The notes beneath the pieces are model-generated. The model did not search any database. It saw nothing but the letters and a program-made list of their open reading frames with translations, and was not told where the DNA came from. Positions 23,250-32,459 of a stretch of 64,000 nucleotides of DNA are shown here, piece after piece (positions within the stretch are counted from its first letter, which is position 1; the number at the start of each line of letters is the position of its first letter). Both the position numbers and the translations under genes were made by a program. Source of the stretch: RGIG5050 sp045636065 (GTDB taxonomy: Bacteria; Verrucomicrobiota; Kiritimatiellia; RFP12; UBA1067); assembly GCA_045636065.1 (NCBI GenBank), contig JAZTWW010000049.1, forward strand, positions 1 to 64,000, read 5' to 3'.

Positions 23250-25637
23250 TCAGTCCTCGTCGTCGGCGAGGTCCTTCTGCACGGGCTTGTCGCCGGATGC
23301 GGTCTTGCCGCTTGTGCGCTTTACGCCGCCTGGGGCGTAGGGTGAGTAGCCGTGCTTCGGCGAGTAGCCGTAGCCGCCGTACTTGGAGTAGCCGTACGTG
23401 TTGCCGGTCTGCGAGAACGCGCTGCCGCCAAGCTCCACGTCGTTGACGATGACGCCGATAACCGTGGCGCCGGCCTCCGCGAGACTGCGGCTTGCGTGGC
23501 GGATCGGTTTGAAGCGCGTCCTGTCCGGGCAGCAGAGGATCATGACGCTATCCACCATGGATGCGAGCGTCATGACGTCGCCGACGATGCCGTAAGGCGG
23601 CGAGTCGATGATTACGCGGTCGTAGTTGGCCCTGGCCCACGCGAAGAACTCGGGAACGACATGGCTTCCCATGATGCTCGCGGGGTCGACGCCCTCAGGA
23701 GGAAGCGAGCAGATGATGTCGAGGTTCTGCACGCCGCTCGGGTTCACGATCGACTGGAAATCGACCTTCTGCAGGTCGGTCGCCTTCTGGAGGCAGTGCG
23801 AGAACGAATGCGCCTCATCGATGTTGATGTTCCAGACGCGCTGGATGCGGGGACGGCGAAGGTCGAAGTCGACGAGAAGCGTCTTCTTCGCGGCCTGCGC
23901 GCTTGACGTTGCAAGCGAGCAGCTTGTGATCGTCTTGCCTTCGCCAGGCTGCGTGCTCATGAGAAGAAGCACCTGGCTCGAACCGCGGTAGCGCGGCGAG
24001 TCGAGGAGGTTTCTCAAGCCGGCGACGGCTTCTGCGAACTGCGAATACTTCTCCTCGGAGATGAAGCGCGCAACCTGCTCGCGCTTCTTGCGCCTGACGT
24101 GCGGAAGGACCGCGAGCACCTTGAGCGAGAGACGCCCTTCGATGTCGTGGAGGCTGACGATCGTATCTTCGAGGTGGTCGAGGACGAGAACGAAGAGAAG
24201 CCCGAAGCCGAGGCTGAGGACGATGCCGACGGCGAAGATGAGGATCGGGTTGGGGAGAACCGGCTTCGTGGGCGTCGTCGCGGGGCGCCCGATGCGCACG
24301 ATCTCGTTGTTCTGCTCGGCGCGGATGCGCGCCTCGTTCTCGCTCTGGAGGAGGCTCTTGTAGAGCGTGTCGGCGACCTCCTGCTCGCGGGTCAGCTGCT
24401 GGAAGCCGCTTTCGGCCGCGATGATGCGCTGCGCAAGGGCGGCGCTCTCCGCGCGGACGCGCTCGGACTTGCCGCGGAACTCGGCGAGCTGGTTCTTGTA
24501 CGCCTGAAGGTTGCCCTTCGCCGTTGCAAGCGCGCGGACGACCGCATCGACGAACTGCTGCTTGTAGACGTCGAGCTGCTTCTGCTTGAGGATCACCTCA
24601 GGGTGCTGCTTCGTGAGCGTCGTAAGAAGCGAGTTGCACTCCATCTGCGCCGTCTGGTACGTGTCGTACGCCTTGGCGATTTCGCTTGAACGCGGAACTG
24701 CCGTAGGAAGCGCGCCGAAGTCCTCGGGCGTCTCCTGCGCGGCTTCGAGAACCTTCACCCACTCCTCGCCGGCCGTGACTTCGCTTTCAAGCCTCAGGAT
24801 CTCGGCCGTCGTCTTGGAGAGGGTCTGGTTGAGAAGCTCCTGCTCGGCGCGCATGTTGTCGAGCTTGTTCGCGGTGCGGAAATCGAGGAGCTGCTTGGAT
24901 ACGCGCTCGACGGTACGCCTCTGCTTCTCGACCTGCTCGTGCACCTGCGTGACGGCCTTGTCGCACCTGAGCTTGTTCTCCTCGTCGGTGAAGGCCTCGA
25001 TCGCCTGCGCATACGAGTTCGCAAGGCTCGCCGCGAGGTTGGCGGAGGGGCTTCTCACGGCGATCGTGATAAGCCTCGAGTGGCGGACGAGTTCAAGTAC
25101 GCTGTCGGCGAGCGTCGTCATGAGTTCGCCGTCTGTGACGGTGCTCGCGGGGTAGTCCGCACGGTACTGCTGGATGATCTTCGTGAGGATCTTATCGCTG
25201 CGCCAGTCGGAAAGGCGGGTGTTGAAGACTTCCTCGTAGCTGTTGCCGAAGTCCGGCGTATCGACCATGCCGACGCCGGCGAGGCCGCCGGACTGCTGGG
25301 GACGGCGCATGTCGATCGTGAACTCGCTCTTCGCCTCGTATACCGTCTCGGAGATGCGGTAGACGGCGAATGCGGCAACAAGGCCGATAAGAAGGAACAC
25401 GAGAATCGATATCCACCTCTGGCCGACGACCCTCAGAATGCGCCCGATCGTGATCGTACCGACGAGCGAATCGGGATCCTGGTCCTGGTTAGCGCCGCCG
25501 CCGTAGTAGTACGGTGCGGCCTTACCGCCGGAGCTGCCGTAGTAGTACGGAGCCTTGGTGCTCCCGTAGTAGATCGGGGAGTTCTTTGATGTGCCGTAGT
25601 AGAGCGGTTTCTGTCCGTATGTCGAATCAGCGGCCAT
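23250..25637 (-). CDS. Wzc-like polysaccharide copolymerase / tyrosine autokinase
   Basis: A 795-residue fusion of a Wzz domain and a BY-kinase. Helix 1 is near residues 75-93 (ISILVFLLIGLVAAFAVY). A long coiled-coil periplasmic part follows, then helix 2 (PILIFAVGIVLSLGFGLLF). The cytoplasmic kinase has Walker A in STQPGEGKT, Walker A' in LLVDFDLRRPR and Walker B in VIIDSPPYG. The C-terminus carries the expected Tyr cluster (YGYSKYGGYGYSPKHGYSPY). Unusually, the first 50 residues also form a Tyr-rich repeat (YYG/YYYG four times). It controls chain length and export together with the Wza-like protein of the operon. Confidence 0.9.
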   Translation of the reverse strand: MAADSTYGQKPLYYGTSKNSPIYYGSTKAPYYYGSSGGKAAPYYYGGGANQDQDPDSLVGTITIGRILRVVGQRWISILVFLLIGLVAAFAVYRISETVYEAKSEFTIDMRRPQQSGGLAGVGMVDTPDFGNSYEEVFNTRLSDWRSDKILTKIIQQYRADYPASTVTDGELMTTLADSVLELVRHSRLITIAVRSPSANLAASLANSYAQAIEAFTDEENKLRCDKAVTQVHEQVEKQRRTVERVSKQLLDFRTANKLDNMRAEQELLNQTLSKTTAEILRLESEVTAGEEWVKVLEAAQETPEDFGALPTAVPRSSEIAKAYDTYQTAQMECNSLLTTLTKQHPEVILKQKQLDVYKQQFVDAVVRALATAKGNLQAYKNQLAEFRGKSERVRAESAALAQRIIAAESGFQQLTREQEVADTLYKSLLQSENEARIRAEQNNEIVRIGRPATTPTKPVLPNPILIFAVGIVLSLGFGLLFVLVLDHLEDTIVSLHDIEGRLSLKVLAVLPHVRRKKREQVARFISEEKYSQFAEAVAGLRNLLDSPRYRGSSQVLLLMSTQPGEGKTITSCSLATSSAQAAKKTLLVDFDLRRPRIQRVWNINIDEAHSFSHCLQKATDLQKVDFQSIVNPSGVQNLDIICSLPPEGVDPASIMGSHVVPEFFAWARANYDRVIIDSPPYGIVGDVMTLASMVDSVMILCCPDRTRFKPIRHASRSLAEAGATVIGVIVNDVELGGSAFSQTGNTYGYSKYGGYGYSPKHGYSPYAPGGVKRTSGKTASGDKPVQKDLADDED

Positions 25638-25644
25638 AGTTGTC

Positions 25645-27072
25645 TCATTTCTTTTTGGGGCGCGGGAATGACGCTGCCGAAAGCGCCATTGGCACGGCCA
25701 GCGTGAACAGGAACGACTTCAGCTGGAAGACGGAACTCCAGAGCGCATCGGTCGCCATGGTTGCAAGAACGAGCGGAGCCACCCACGCAAGGGGTGATAC
25801 CGCAAACGGGAAGATGTCGATGTCGCTTTCACCCTTGAGTGCGATGACGCCCATAACAAGGCGGTAGCCCCAGGTGCAAAGAAGGAATGCGACGATGGTT
25901 GCCAGAACTCCTGCGCCGACGATTCCCCGCTCGGAGAGGAGCGCCCAGTACGAGTTCGAGGGAAGCCCCGGGGTAGGCGGGAGATGCTCCCAGTCCTCCT
26001 CGGTGGCGAAGAAAGGAAGGTGCAGCCTGTACGCGCCGTCGCCTGCACCGCACCACGGGGACTTGAGCCAGACCTTCTGGGCGATTCCGTCGAGAACTGC
26101 CTCGACGGCCTCAGCCTTCGCGGCCGCCTCCATGGTCTTTTTCGATTCGACGTCGAGCTGCGCGGTCTTGTCGGCTATAACCCGCTCGTTGGCCGCAAGC
26201 ATGTAGGAAAGCACTGGAACAAGAATGGAGAAGACGAGAATCACGAGAATGCGCGCCATCGCTCCCTTGGAGACTGATCTCATGACGTATACAACCGAGA
26301 AAAGCGAAAAGACGAGTACGGCGCCAAGGATCGACAAGGCTTCGATCGGGGGCATGAAAAGCGCGATCGCCCCGATGTTTCCGCCCATCCCGAGCCAGAA
26401 GGGAAACCTTGCGTACCCCCACTTGTACGTTTCGGCCTGGGCCGCCGCAGCAATCTGGACAAAGGCCCAACCGGCGAAAACGCTACCCATGTACGGCGCA
26501 TCGCCATACCTTGCAAGGGCCTCCTTCTCGAACCCCTCGACTCCAACGAGGGCGAGAATCGTGAGCGCAAGGCCGCCTGCGCCGACGACCGTGGATGCGG
26601 CGATTGAGAACCAGGCGCGCCCCTTGGGACCTAGACCGTGCCTTATGCCCTGGACCGTAAGGGCTACGCCGAGCGCTACGGCGAAGGGAAGATAACCTGT
26701 CCCATCCACGCCGCCAGGCATGTTTTCAAGAGCGCGGTCCTTAACGAGCCACAGAGTCTGTTCGGCATCGTAGAAAAGCGAGATGCCGCTATTGAGCCAT
26801 CTTATCGCGGCGATGACGATGGCAGTCATGAAGAGCCACGTGAAGGGATCCTTCACAAGGGCCAAAAGAACGCGCTTTCGCGCGTCCGTCAGGCCCTCGC
26901 CGCTATGAAGAGCCGGCTCCATAAGAAGCCAGATCAATGAAAATGCGCAGAGCCACAAAACCGTTCCTGCAAGGGCATCGCCCCCCAAGAACGGCGTAAG
27001 GGCCACCGGCAGCGACGCTAGAAGCGCCAGGTGCGCGGCGAGCCCATACTTGGTTACTATCCTGAGAAACAT
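25645..27072 (-). CDS. Wzy/O-antigen-ligase-like polysaccharide polymerase
   Basis: A 475-residue inner-membrane protein with about ten to twelve helices. A large periplasmic loop follows the eighth or ninth helix and includes a charged helical stretch (DKTAQLDVESKKTMEAAAKA) and SPWCGAGDGAY. Next comes LPSNSYWALLSERGIVGAG, which resembles the conserved HN-x-Y-x(4)-E-x-G patch of O-antigen ligase and polymerase proteins. Sequence divergence in this family is high, so the call rests on topology, the loop motif and position between the kinase (7 bp) and the beta-barrel protein (36 bp) of the exopolysaccharide operon. Confidence 0.65.
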   Translation of the reverse strand: MFLRIVTKYGLAAHLALLASLPVALTPFLGGDALAGTVLWLCAFSLIWLLMEPALHSGEGLTDARKRVLLALVKDPFTWLFMTAIVIAAIRWLNSGISLFYDAEQTLWLVKDRALENMPGGVDGTGYLPFAVALGVALTVQGIRHGLGPKGRAWFSIAASTVVGAGGLALTILALVGVEGFEKEALARYGDAPYMGSVFAGWAFVQIAAAAQAETYKWGYARFPFWLGMGGNIGAIALFMPPIEALSILGAVLVFSLFSVVYVMRSVSKGAMARILVILVFSILVPVLSYMLAANERVIADKTAQLDVESKKTMEAAAKAEAVEAVLDGIAQKVWLKSPWCGAGDGAYRLHLPFFATEEDWEHLPPTPGLPSNSYWALLSERGIVGAGVLATIVAFLLCTWGYRLVMGVIALKGESDIDIFPFAVSPLAWVAPLVLATMATDALWSSVFQLKSFLFTLAVPMALSAASFPRPKKK

Positions 27073-27108
27073 CTTACGCTAACAGAGGATAGGAATCCAC
27101 CAGTCGCA

Positions 27109-28302
27109 TCAATAGTGGAACTGGAGACCGACCGTGCCGCGGAAGCGGTCATAGTCGTACGACGTCCCGCGCTGATACCACTCCTTCTCCCAGGTGAGAG
27201 TCGTGAAGACGCTGACCCAGCGGTTGATGGTATACTGGCCGCCGACGCGGAAGGAGACGGTGTCCTCGTCCGCATTCTTGGAGCCGGTGTAGTAGCAGTT
27301 CTCCTCATGACGGTACATCACATCGCCGGTGAGCCTCAGGTGGTCGCCGAGCGTGAGATAGGAAAGACCCGTCGAGAGAGCGTAGATCTTGCTGGCGTTG
27401 CCGGCGTAGCGCTCGCTGGGCTGATAGTAGCTGGAACCGCGTACGGAGAAGTTGAGCGTACGGGTGATCTTCCAGTTGCCGTCGAGCTGATACGTCCAGC
27501 CGCTGTCAGAACGGTTGTGGCCGCCGTAGTTGAGCCAGCTGGCACCGGCGAGGGCGCGGTACTCGATGCGGCGGGTGGCACGCGTGCCGAGACCGGCCAT
27601 GACCGTGTAGCTCTCGGACGTGTTCTTGGTGGCGGAGGTGCCTTTCTGCTTGTAGTGGCTGTAGCCGCCCGCGAGGAGGACGTCCGTCCAAGGCGTGATG
27701 GCGTAGCCGCCTTCAAGCTGGGTGCTCCAGCTGCTCCAGCCGTAGAGGGGAGCGTAACCGGAACCGTTCTTGTAATCGAGCCAGTCGTACTGACCCATCA
27801 CGCCCATGTGGAAGCGGCTGGAGAAGCGCCGCTCGAGGGCGGCGGTGGCGTTTATGCGCTCACGATCGCGCCAGATGCCGCGGCCGTCACCGGAGTTGAT
27901 CGAGTCGGACGCGCTGATGTTCTGGTAGCGCTCGGCGAGCATAAGGCTCCAGCCCTTCTGGTTGGGCTCGCTCGAAGCGAACTTGTAGGTGAGGCCTTCG
28001 CCGTAGCTGTCCTCGCCCATCTCGCTATTGTTCTTCGCGTAGTGCTTGTAGCGGTACCAGGCGTTGCCGGAGAGGCTCCAGCGGTCTCCCTTCCACTCGG
28101 CGTTGGCGCCGGGGGTGACGGAGAAGATGCTGTCGTCCTCGCCGTGGTGCGTGGTATCGAGGTTGCTGTCGTACGTGTAGGCGACGTTCAAGTAGGGCTT
28201 GATGGTGAGGTGCTCACCAAAGCGGAAGCCCGTGGGAAGGCCCGCCTGGGCGCCGAGGGCGAGAGCCGCCGCGCCGACGAATGCTGTTGTACGCTTGTTC
28301 AT
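27109..28302 (-). CDS. Outer-membrane beta-barrel of the exopolysaccharide operon
   Basis: A 397-residue protein with a signal peptide (cut near GAQAG, about residue 20). The whole mature chain is alternating amphipathic strands rich in Tyr, Trp and Gly (for example WSLSGNAWYRYKHYAK and TIKPYLNVAYTYDSN). It ends in VGLQFHY, with the aromatic C-terminus typical of Bam-assembled barrels. It resembles the putative beta-barrel porin family found beside exosortase- and Wzy-type exopolysaccharide genes. A role as an outer-membrane conduit or partner of Wza is inferred from the operon. Confidence 0.78.
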   Translation of the reverse strand: MNKRTTAFVGAAALALGAQAGLPTGFRFGEHLTIKPYLNVAYTYDSNLDTTHHGEDDSIFSVTPGANAEWKGDRWSLSGNAWYRYKHYAKNNSEMGEDSYGEGLTYKFASSEPNQKGWSLMLAERYQNISASDSINSGDGRGIWRDRERINATAALERRFSSRFHMGVMGQYDWLDYKNGSGYAPLYGWSSWSTQLEGGYAITPWTDVLLAGGYSHYKQKGTSATKNTSESYTVMAGLGTRATRRIEYRALAGASWLNYGGHNRSDSGWTYQLDGNWKITRTLNFSVRGSSYYQPSERYAGNASKIYALSTGLSYLTLGDHLRLTGDVMYRHEENCYYTGSKNADEDTVSFRVGGQYTINRWVSVFTTLTWEKEWYQRGTSYDYDRFRGTVGLQFHY

Positions 28303-28330
28303 TTCTTTCTACTCTCTTTCAAGTTGGAAA

Positions 28331-29290
28331 TCAGTACGTCGCCTGGCCGTTATAGGTGGCGTTGCCGCGCCTGCGGCTGTACCACTCGCTGTCCTTGTCG
28401 CTGACGGCTTCACGGGGGATCTGGGGGCTGATGCCGGCGCCCATGTTCTCCTGGATCTCGGCTGCGAGAGGATCGAAGCCGACGGCCTGGTAGAAGCCAC
28501 CGACGGCGTCGGTCGCATCAGCGGAGGAGAAGTTCTCGCTGGCCATCGAAGCGAGCATCGAGCCACCCGTGGAGAGCGGAGGCGTAAGGATGTTCACGAA
28601 AGCGTGGTTGGGCTCCGTACCGGCACGGGCGACGCCGAGCATCGGATCGTACGTCTGGACCTGGTCGACGCCGAGCGCCGCGGGGATCCAGACCTCGCCG
28701 GCCGTCTCCTGATAGTTCTCGGGAAGGACGTTGACGAGCTTGTCGGTGAGACCCTCGGGGGTGCCGCCGGATGCGCGCACGAACGAGAGAAGCGCGAACG
28801 TCGAGCGGACGGCGCCCTCATCGCTGTCGCCGGCGCGCTCTGCTACCGCACGGACCGCAGCTTCGGCGATGTCCTGGAACTGCTCGTCGGTGACGCCCTG
28901 GGCACCATCGGCGGAACGGTTGAAGACGTCAGTGGCGAGGCGCTCGTTAACGTCGGTGAGGTACTCGGTCGGGATCGTGGCGAAGATTTCGGCGATCACG
29001 GAATTGACGTCCGAGGAGCCCTCGATGGCGGCCTTCGCGGCTGCGATGTAGGCTGCCGCCCTCTGCTCGTTCGAACCGGGCATCTTGGATATCGCCTCGT
29101 TCACCTCGGAGACGAAGGACTTCTGATCGGCGGCGGAGAGCTGGACGATCGTGGACTTCAATGCGCTGGCATTCTGGGCGCACTCGCTCACGAGCCCATG
29201 CCATTCGCTGCGCGGCATCTCGGCCGTGGCACCTGCTGCAAGAAGCGCGAGCGCGCAACCTGCGACTATCTTCAACGTTTTAACGTTCAT
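28331..29290 (-). CDS. Exported protein of the exopolysaccharide operon, unknown
   Basis: A 319-residue protein with a signal peptide (about 1-23, ALALLAAGATA). The mature part is mostly helical to about residue 190 (VIAEIFATIPTEYLTDVNER, EEAVRAVAERAGD-like segments). It then becomes Gly/Ser/Asn-rich with few helices and ends SRRRGNATYNGQATY. No membrane anchor or enzymatic motif is seen. It lies 26 bp after the Wza-like gene and 28 bp before the beta-barrel gene, so it probably works with them in the periplasm. I do not recognise a family. Confidence 0.6.
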   Translation of the reverse strand: MNVKTLKIVAGCALALLAAGATAEMPRSEWHGLVSECAQNASALKSTIVQLSAADQKSFVSEVNEAISKMPGSNEQRAAAYIAAAKAAIEGSSDVNSVIAEIFATIPTEYLTDVNERLATDVFNRSADGAQGVTDEQFQDIAEAAVRAVAERAGDSDEGAVRSTFALLSFVRASGGTPEGLTDKLVNVLPENYQETAGEVWIPAALGVDQVQTYDPMLGVARAGTEPNHAFVNILTPPLSTGGSMLASMASENFSSADATDAVGGFYQAVGFDPLAAEIQENMGAGISPQIPREAVSDKDSEWYSRRRGNATYNGQATY

Positions 29291-29316
29291 TTTTTATCCT
29301 CCTGAAGTTTTGAAAA

Positions 29317-30006
29317 TCAATACCATGACATCGGAACCCACACGACATCCCCTGCCCTGAGGATGATGTCGCGGTCGGGGCGGCCCTCTTCGCCGATTTC
29401 GACGAGATCGACCCTGGTCTTCGTCTTGGTGCCGTCCTTCTCGCAATGGGTTACGCGAATGCGGCGCTTGTCGGCGATGTTCGTGACCCCGCCCGCGAGC
29501 TGGAGAGCGCGCGTGACGCGCAGATCCTGCGTGGAGGGGACGTCAACCGGGCCGGGGCGCTGGACTTCGCCCATCACCGTGACCGTGCCCCAGGGGCTTA
29601 CCATGTTCTGGCCGCTCTGATAGATGAAGACGGCCGTAACATGCGGGTCGATGTAATACTGCTTGTAGGCTTCCGTGATCTTCTGCTGGAGCTCGATGAG
29701 GGAGAGCCCGTCGCACTTGACCTGGCCGACGAGATCCATCGTGATGTATCCCTCGGCATCGACGAAATACTGCTTCTGCTCGCGGCCCGAGGCGCCGGTG
29801 GCCGTCACCGAAATGGCGAGCGCCACGCCCGGCCTTACGACAGGACCTTCGAAATAGACGGCTTCCGGCTCGTTCACCTCTTTGCCCTGCTCTTCGCCGA
29901 AGAGGCTGTTCCACGCATGGGACAAGCCCTCCATGATGCATCCCGACGAGCAGGTCAGGATCACCGAAAGCGCCATATAGGCGGAAATCTTGTGCATGAT
30001 GTTCAT
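29317..30006 (-). CDS. Wza-type polysaccharide export lipoprotein
   Basis: A 229-residue protein starting with a lipoprotein signal (SVILTCSSGC). The poly_export domain runs at about 55-150 (ISVTATGASGREQKQYFVDA, EGYITMDLVGQVKCDGLSL, EAYKQYYIDPHVTAVF). One SLBB domain follows (VTVMGEVQRPGPVDVPS, TRALQLAGGV, RVTHCEKDG). It is shorter than E. coli Wza, which has two SLBB repeats and a C-terminal membrane helix. The missing outer-membrane helix may be supplied by the barrel protein two genes on. First gene of the operon, with a promoter 45 bases upstream. Confidence 0.88.
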   Translation of the reverse strand: MNIMHKISAYMALSVILTCSSGCIMEGLSHAWNSLFGEEQGKEVNEPEAVYFEGPVVRPGVALAISVTATGASGREQKQYFVDAEGYITMDLVGQVKCDGLSLIELQQKITEAYKQYYIDPHVTAVFIYQSGQNMVSPWGTVTVMGEVQRPGPVDVPSTQDLRVTRALQLAGGVTNIADKRRIRVTHCEKDGTKTKTRVDLVEIGEEGRPDRDIILRAGDVVWVPMSWY

Positions 30007-30050
30007 GTTAAAGTTTTTTCAGGGCATAGTCCCCCCGAAAATCGGACCAT

Positions 30051-30079
30051 AGTATATCACATTTTTCTTGCGTCTGCAA
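30051..30079 (-). promoter_or_regulatory. Promoter of the exopolysaccharide operon
   Basis: -35 TTGCAG (30074-30079), 17-bp spacer, -10 TATACT (30051-30056) on the minus strand, in the gap after the sugar-transporter gene. It precedes the Wza-like gene and is the only good promoter seen before aroA. Confidence 0.68.
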
Positions 30080-30129
30080 TACCAAAATGCGACGGTCTTT
30101 TTCGGGGGGATGGAACCCTCTCCCTTTGT

Positions 30130-31548
30130 TTATTTCTTCTTGAAGTAGGCCTCGATCTCCTCAAGCGTCTTGCCCTTCGTCTCAGGCATGAAGAACGCTG
30201 CGGTGATGAAGTAGATTACGGTGAAGCCGGCGAGCGTGAAGAAGATGCTCTCGTATCCGAACTTGTCCGCCCAGGGGAGGAAGACGGATGCGATCGTCGT
30301 GGAGACGCCCTGGTTTATGAGAAGCGCTATCGACATGCCGTTTGCGCGGATGCGGTTGGGCATGAGCTCGGACAGGGCGAGCCACACGCAGACGCCCGGG
30401 CCGACGGCGTAGAACGCGATGAAGATGACGAAGCCGACCATGACGGTGATGCCGGTCGCGAGGCTGGCAGCCGCCCAGCCGCGGGAGATGGCGAGGAACG
30501 TGGAACCGACTATCGCAAGGCCAGCGATGATTCCGCTCGTTCCAAGCTTGAGGAGGAACGTGCGGCCCTTCTTGTCGACGAGCGCGACGGCGACAACCGT
30601 CATTATGACATTGACGATCTTGAAGCCGAGGTCCGCCCAGTTGGCGAATTCGCCCTGGAAGCCGGCCTCCTGGAAGATCTTGACGGAGTAGTTGAGCGCC
30701 GAGTTGACGCCCGTGGCCTGCGTGCATGCGAGGACTACGACTGCGAGGATGAAGGGAACGACGTACTTCCTCTGGAGAAGCGAATCCTTGGAGGCGGCAT
30801 TCTTCGCCTTCTCCGCGGCCTCGGCCTCGTCGGCCTTGATCATCTCGTCGAGGATCTCCTTCGCCTTCTCTTCGCCGTTGTTCGCGGCAAGGCTCTCAAG
30901 GGCCTCGTCCCTGCGGCCGCGCCTGTAGAGCCAGCGGGGGGACTCCTTCAGCTTGAACGCGCCGAAGAAGAGGATGAGTCCGGGAACGGCGGAGCACCAG
31001 AAGATCGTCTGCCAGGCGATTATCTTCGAGGAGGCGGAGACGGCTTCGCTGTCGGCAGGGCCGACGCCGTACGCAACCACAAGACCGACGACAGCCGCAA
31101 AGACGAGACCTATCGTAAGAAGGAGCTGGAACATGCCCGTACCCTTGCCGCGCGAGTTGGCGTCAAGGCACTCGGCGAGATACATGGGAACGACGACTCC
31201 GACGAGACCGGCGGATGCGCCCTGGAGAATGCGGCCAGCCGTAAGGCAGAAGAAGCCGTTGTCGAAGAGGACGCTCGCGCAGATGATCGGAATGGAAAGC
31301 GTGAAGCAGAGCGCGGAGATGAGAATCACCTTCTTGCGGCCGAGCCACTCGGCGAGCGCACCGGCGAAAAGCGATGAAAGGACGCTGCCGAAAAGAACCG
31401 CGCTCACCACGAACGACAGCTGCTGGCTCGAATAGCTGCTCGTCTTTTCGATGTACGGAAGCGCGGCTGCAATAACGCCCACGTCTATTCCGTAGAGAAG
31501 CCCGCCTAGGCCGGCCATTATAAGGAGATACCTTGCGTAGTTCTTCAT
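30130..31548 (-). CDS. MFS sugar porter (sugar:proton symporter)
   Basis: A 472-residue, twelve-helix transporter of the sugar-porter family. Helix 1 has GGLLYGIDVGVIAAALPYI and loop 2-3 has AEWLGRKKVILISA (family motif G-R/K). GRILQGASAGLVGVVVPMYLAE follows, and after helix 6 comes the ESPRWLYRRGRRDEAL motif. The second half has LVDKKGRTFLLK and WLALSELMPNRIRANG, and the C-terminus has FFMPETKGKTLEEIEAYF. These are the classical XylE/GLUT signatures. The sugar cannot be fixed from sequence. It is monocistronic with its own promoter. Confidence 0.93.
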   Translation of the reverse strand: MKNYARYLLIMAGLGGLLYGIDVGVIAAALPYIEKTSSYSSQQLSFVVSAVLFGSVLSSLFAGALAEWLGRKKVILISALCFTLSIPIICASVLFDNGFFCLTAGRILQGASAGLVGVVVPMYLAECLDANSRGKGTGMFQLLLTIGLVFAAVVGLVVAYGVGPADSEAVSASSKIIAWQTIFWCSAVPGLILFFGAFKLKESPRWLYRRGRRDEALESLAANNGEEKAKEILDEMIKADEAEAAEKAKNAASKDSLLQRKYVVPFILAVVVLACTQATGVNSALNYSVKIFQEAGFQGEFANWADLGFKIVNVIMTVVAVALVDKKGRTFLLKLGTSGIIAGLAIVGSTFLAISRGWAAASLATGITVMVGFVIFIAFYAVGPGVCVWLALSELMPNRIRANGMSIALLINQGVSTTIASVFLPWADKFGYESIFFTLAGFTVIYFITAAFFMPETKGKTLEEIEAYFKKK

Positions 31549-31578
31549 CGCTTGTCCTTTCCTTGGTTTGGAATCGTC

Positions 31579-31607
31579 AATCTACCACATATCGTTTCCG
31601 TAGTCAA
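31579..31607 (-). promoter_or_regulatory. Promoter of the sugar porter gene
   Basis: -35 TTGACT (31602-31607), 17-bp spacer, -10 TAGATT (31579-31584) on the minus strand. The start site near 31572 leaves a leader of about 24 bases with an AAGGAAAGGACA-type ribosome site. Confidence 0.65.
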
Positions 31608-31633
31608 CCGTTTTGCTACGGCAAAAATCGGCC

Positions 31634-32101
31634 CTACCAACCGGAGCGCTCCATGTCGCGCCTGACGGCCTTCTCCTTTAGGGAATCGCGCTTGTCGTGC
31701 AGGTTCTTGCCGCGCGCCACGCCAAGCTCCAGCTTTACGCGCCCCTTCTTTAGATACAGCCTCAAAGGTATCAGCGTAAGGCCCTTCGCCTCCGTCTTCA
31801 TCTTTAGAAGCTGTATCTCCTTCGCGTGCACGAGGAGCTTCCTGTTCCTTTTCGGGTCGTGGTTGAACCTGTTGCCGAAGGCGTATACGGGGATGTTCAT
31901 CTGCACGATGAAAAGCTCGCCCCCGAGAACGGCACCATAAGCTCCGGCAAGGGAGGCCTCGCCCCTTCTCACCACCTTGACCTCGGTGCCAGTCAACGCA
32001 ATACCGCACTCGATCTTTTCGAGTACGGTATAGTCGTGCCACGCCCTGCGGTTTACGGCGAGGTCGCCCACTTCAGGGGCCTTCTTTCCGCTTGCCGCCA
32101 T
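31634..32101 (-). CDS. smpB: SmpB, tmRNA-binding protein
   Basis: A 155-residue trans-translation factor that brings tmRNA to stalled ribosomes. Visible features are NRRAWHDYTVLEKIECGIALTGTEVK at the N-terminus, then the oligonucleotide-binding barrel (GELFIVQMNIPVYAFGNRFNHDP), RKLLVHAKEI and the basic tail GKNLHDKRDSLKEKAVRRDMER, which becomes helical on the ribosome. Its ATG directly follows the rpoZ stop with no gap, so the two are translated from one message. tmRNA itself is not in the window. Confidence 0.97.
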   Translation of the reverse strand: MAASGKKAPEVGDLAVNRRAWHDYTVLEKIECGIALTGTEVKVVRRGEASLAGAYGAVLGGELFIVQMNIPVYAFGNRFNHDPKRNRKLLVHAKEIQLLKMKTEAKGLTLIPLRLYLKKGRVKLELGVARGKNLHDKRDSLKEKAVRRDMERSGW

Positions 32102-32377
32102 TTACAGCGTGAATATGGACTTGCTCGCCGCGTGCTTGTTCCACTTCGTCTTGGCATCCTCCGCGCGGGCGATCGCGTCGAAGTCAATCTCGGAGATGAG
32201 CTTGCCTTCCGCGACCTCCCTCAAAGCGATGTCAACCTTGTCCTCATCCGAAGAATGAGGCTTGACGAGCGGCTTTTCGCCGTTTATAAGCTGCTTGGCG
32301 CGCTTTGAAATGAGATTGACGAGCACAGGAACCGAAGGGACGCGCTCGTGGGCCTGCTTAAGCAATTCTGTATCCAT
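32102..32377 (-). CDS. rpoZ: RpoZ, RNA polymerase omega subunit
   Basis: A 91-residue protein from the ATG at 32377. An ATG six codons earlier overlaps the AGGAAAG ribosome site and is rejected. The core omega motif is ISKRAKQLINGEKPLVKP, followed by KVDIALREVAEGKL, as in other omega subunits. The C-terminal part (FDAIARAEDAKTKWNKHAAS) is an extension. It pairs with smpB, and both depend on the promoter at 32408-32436. The regulatory array of the divergent rightward genes begins 24 bp beyond that promoter. Confidence 0.88.
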   Translation of the reverse strand: MDTELLKQAHERVPSVPVLVNLISKRAKQLINGEKPLVKPHSSDEDKVDIALREVAEGKLISEIDFDAIARAEDAKTKWNKHAASKSIFTL

Positions 32378-32407
32378 GATGAACTTTCCTCTCAAAAGGG
32401 AAGTGGT

Positions 32408-32436
32408 ATTATACTAAATATCTCGGCAAAAATCAA
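32408..32436 (-). promoter_or_regulatory. Promoter of rpoZ-smpB
   Basis: -35 TTGATT (32431-32436), 17-bp spacer, -10 TATAAT (32408-32413) on the minus strand. The start is predicted near 32401, about 24 bases before the rpoZ ATG. Confidence 0.78.
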
Positions 32437-32459
32437 GCCCCTTGCAAATTTTGGTGGCG

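Noticed and set aside
30085..30129. Terminator after the sugar porter
   Set aside because: Only a three- to four-pair stem can be drawn before the A-rich stretch; too weak to report.
29446..31377. 643-codon rightward frame
   Set aside because: Antisense to the Wza-like gene and the sugar porter; the charged composition is what the opposite strand of membrane-protein codons gives.
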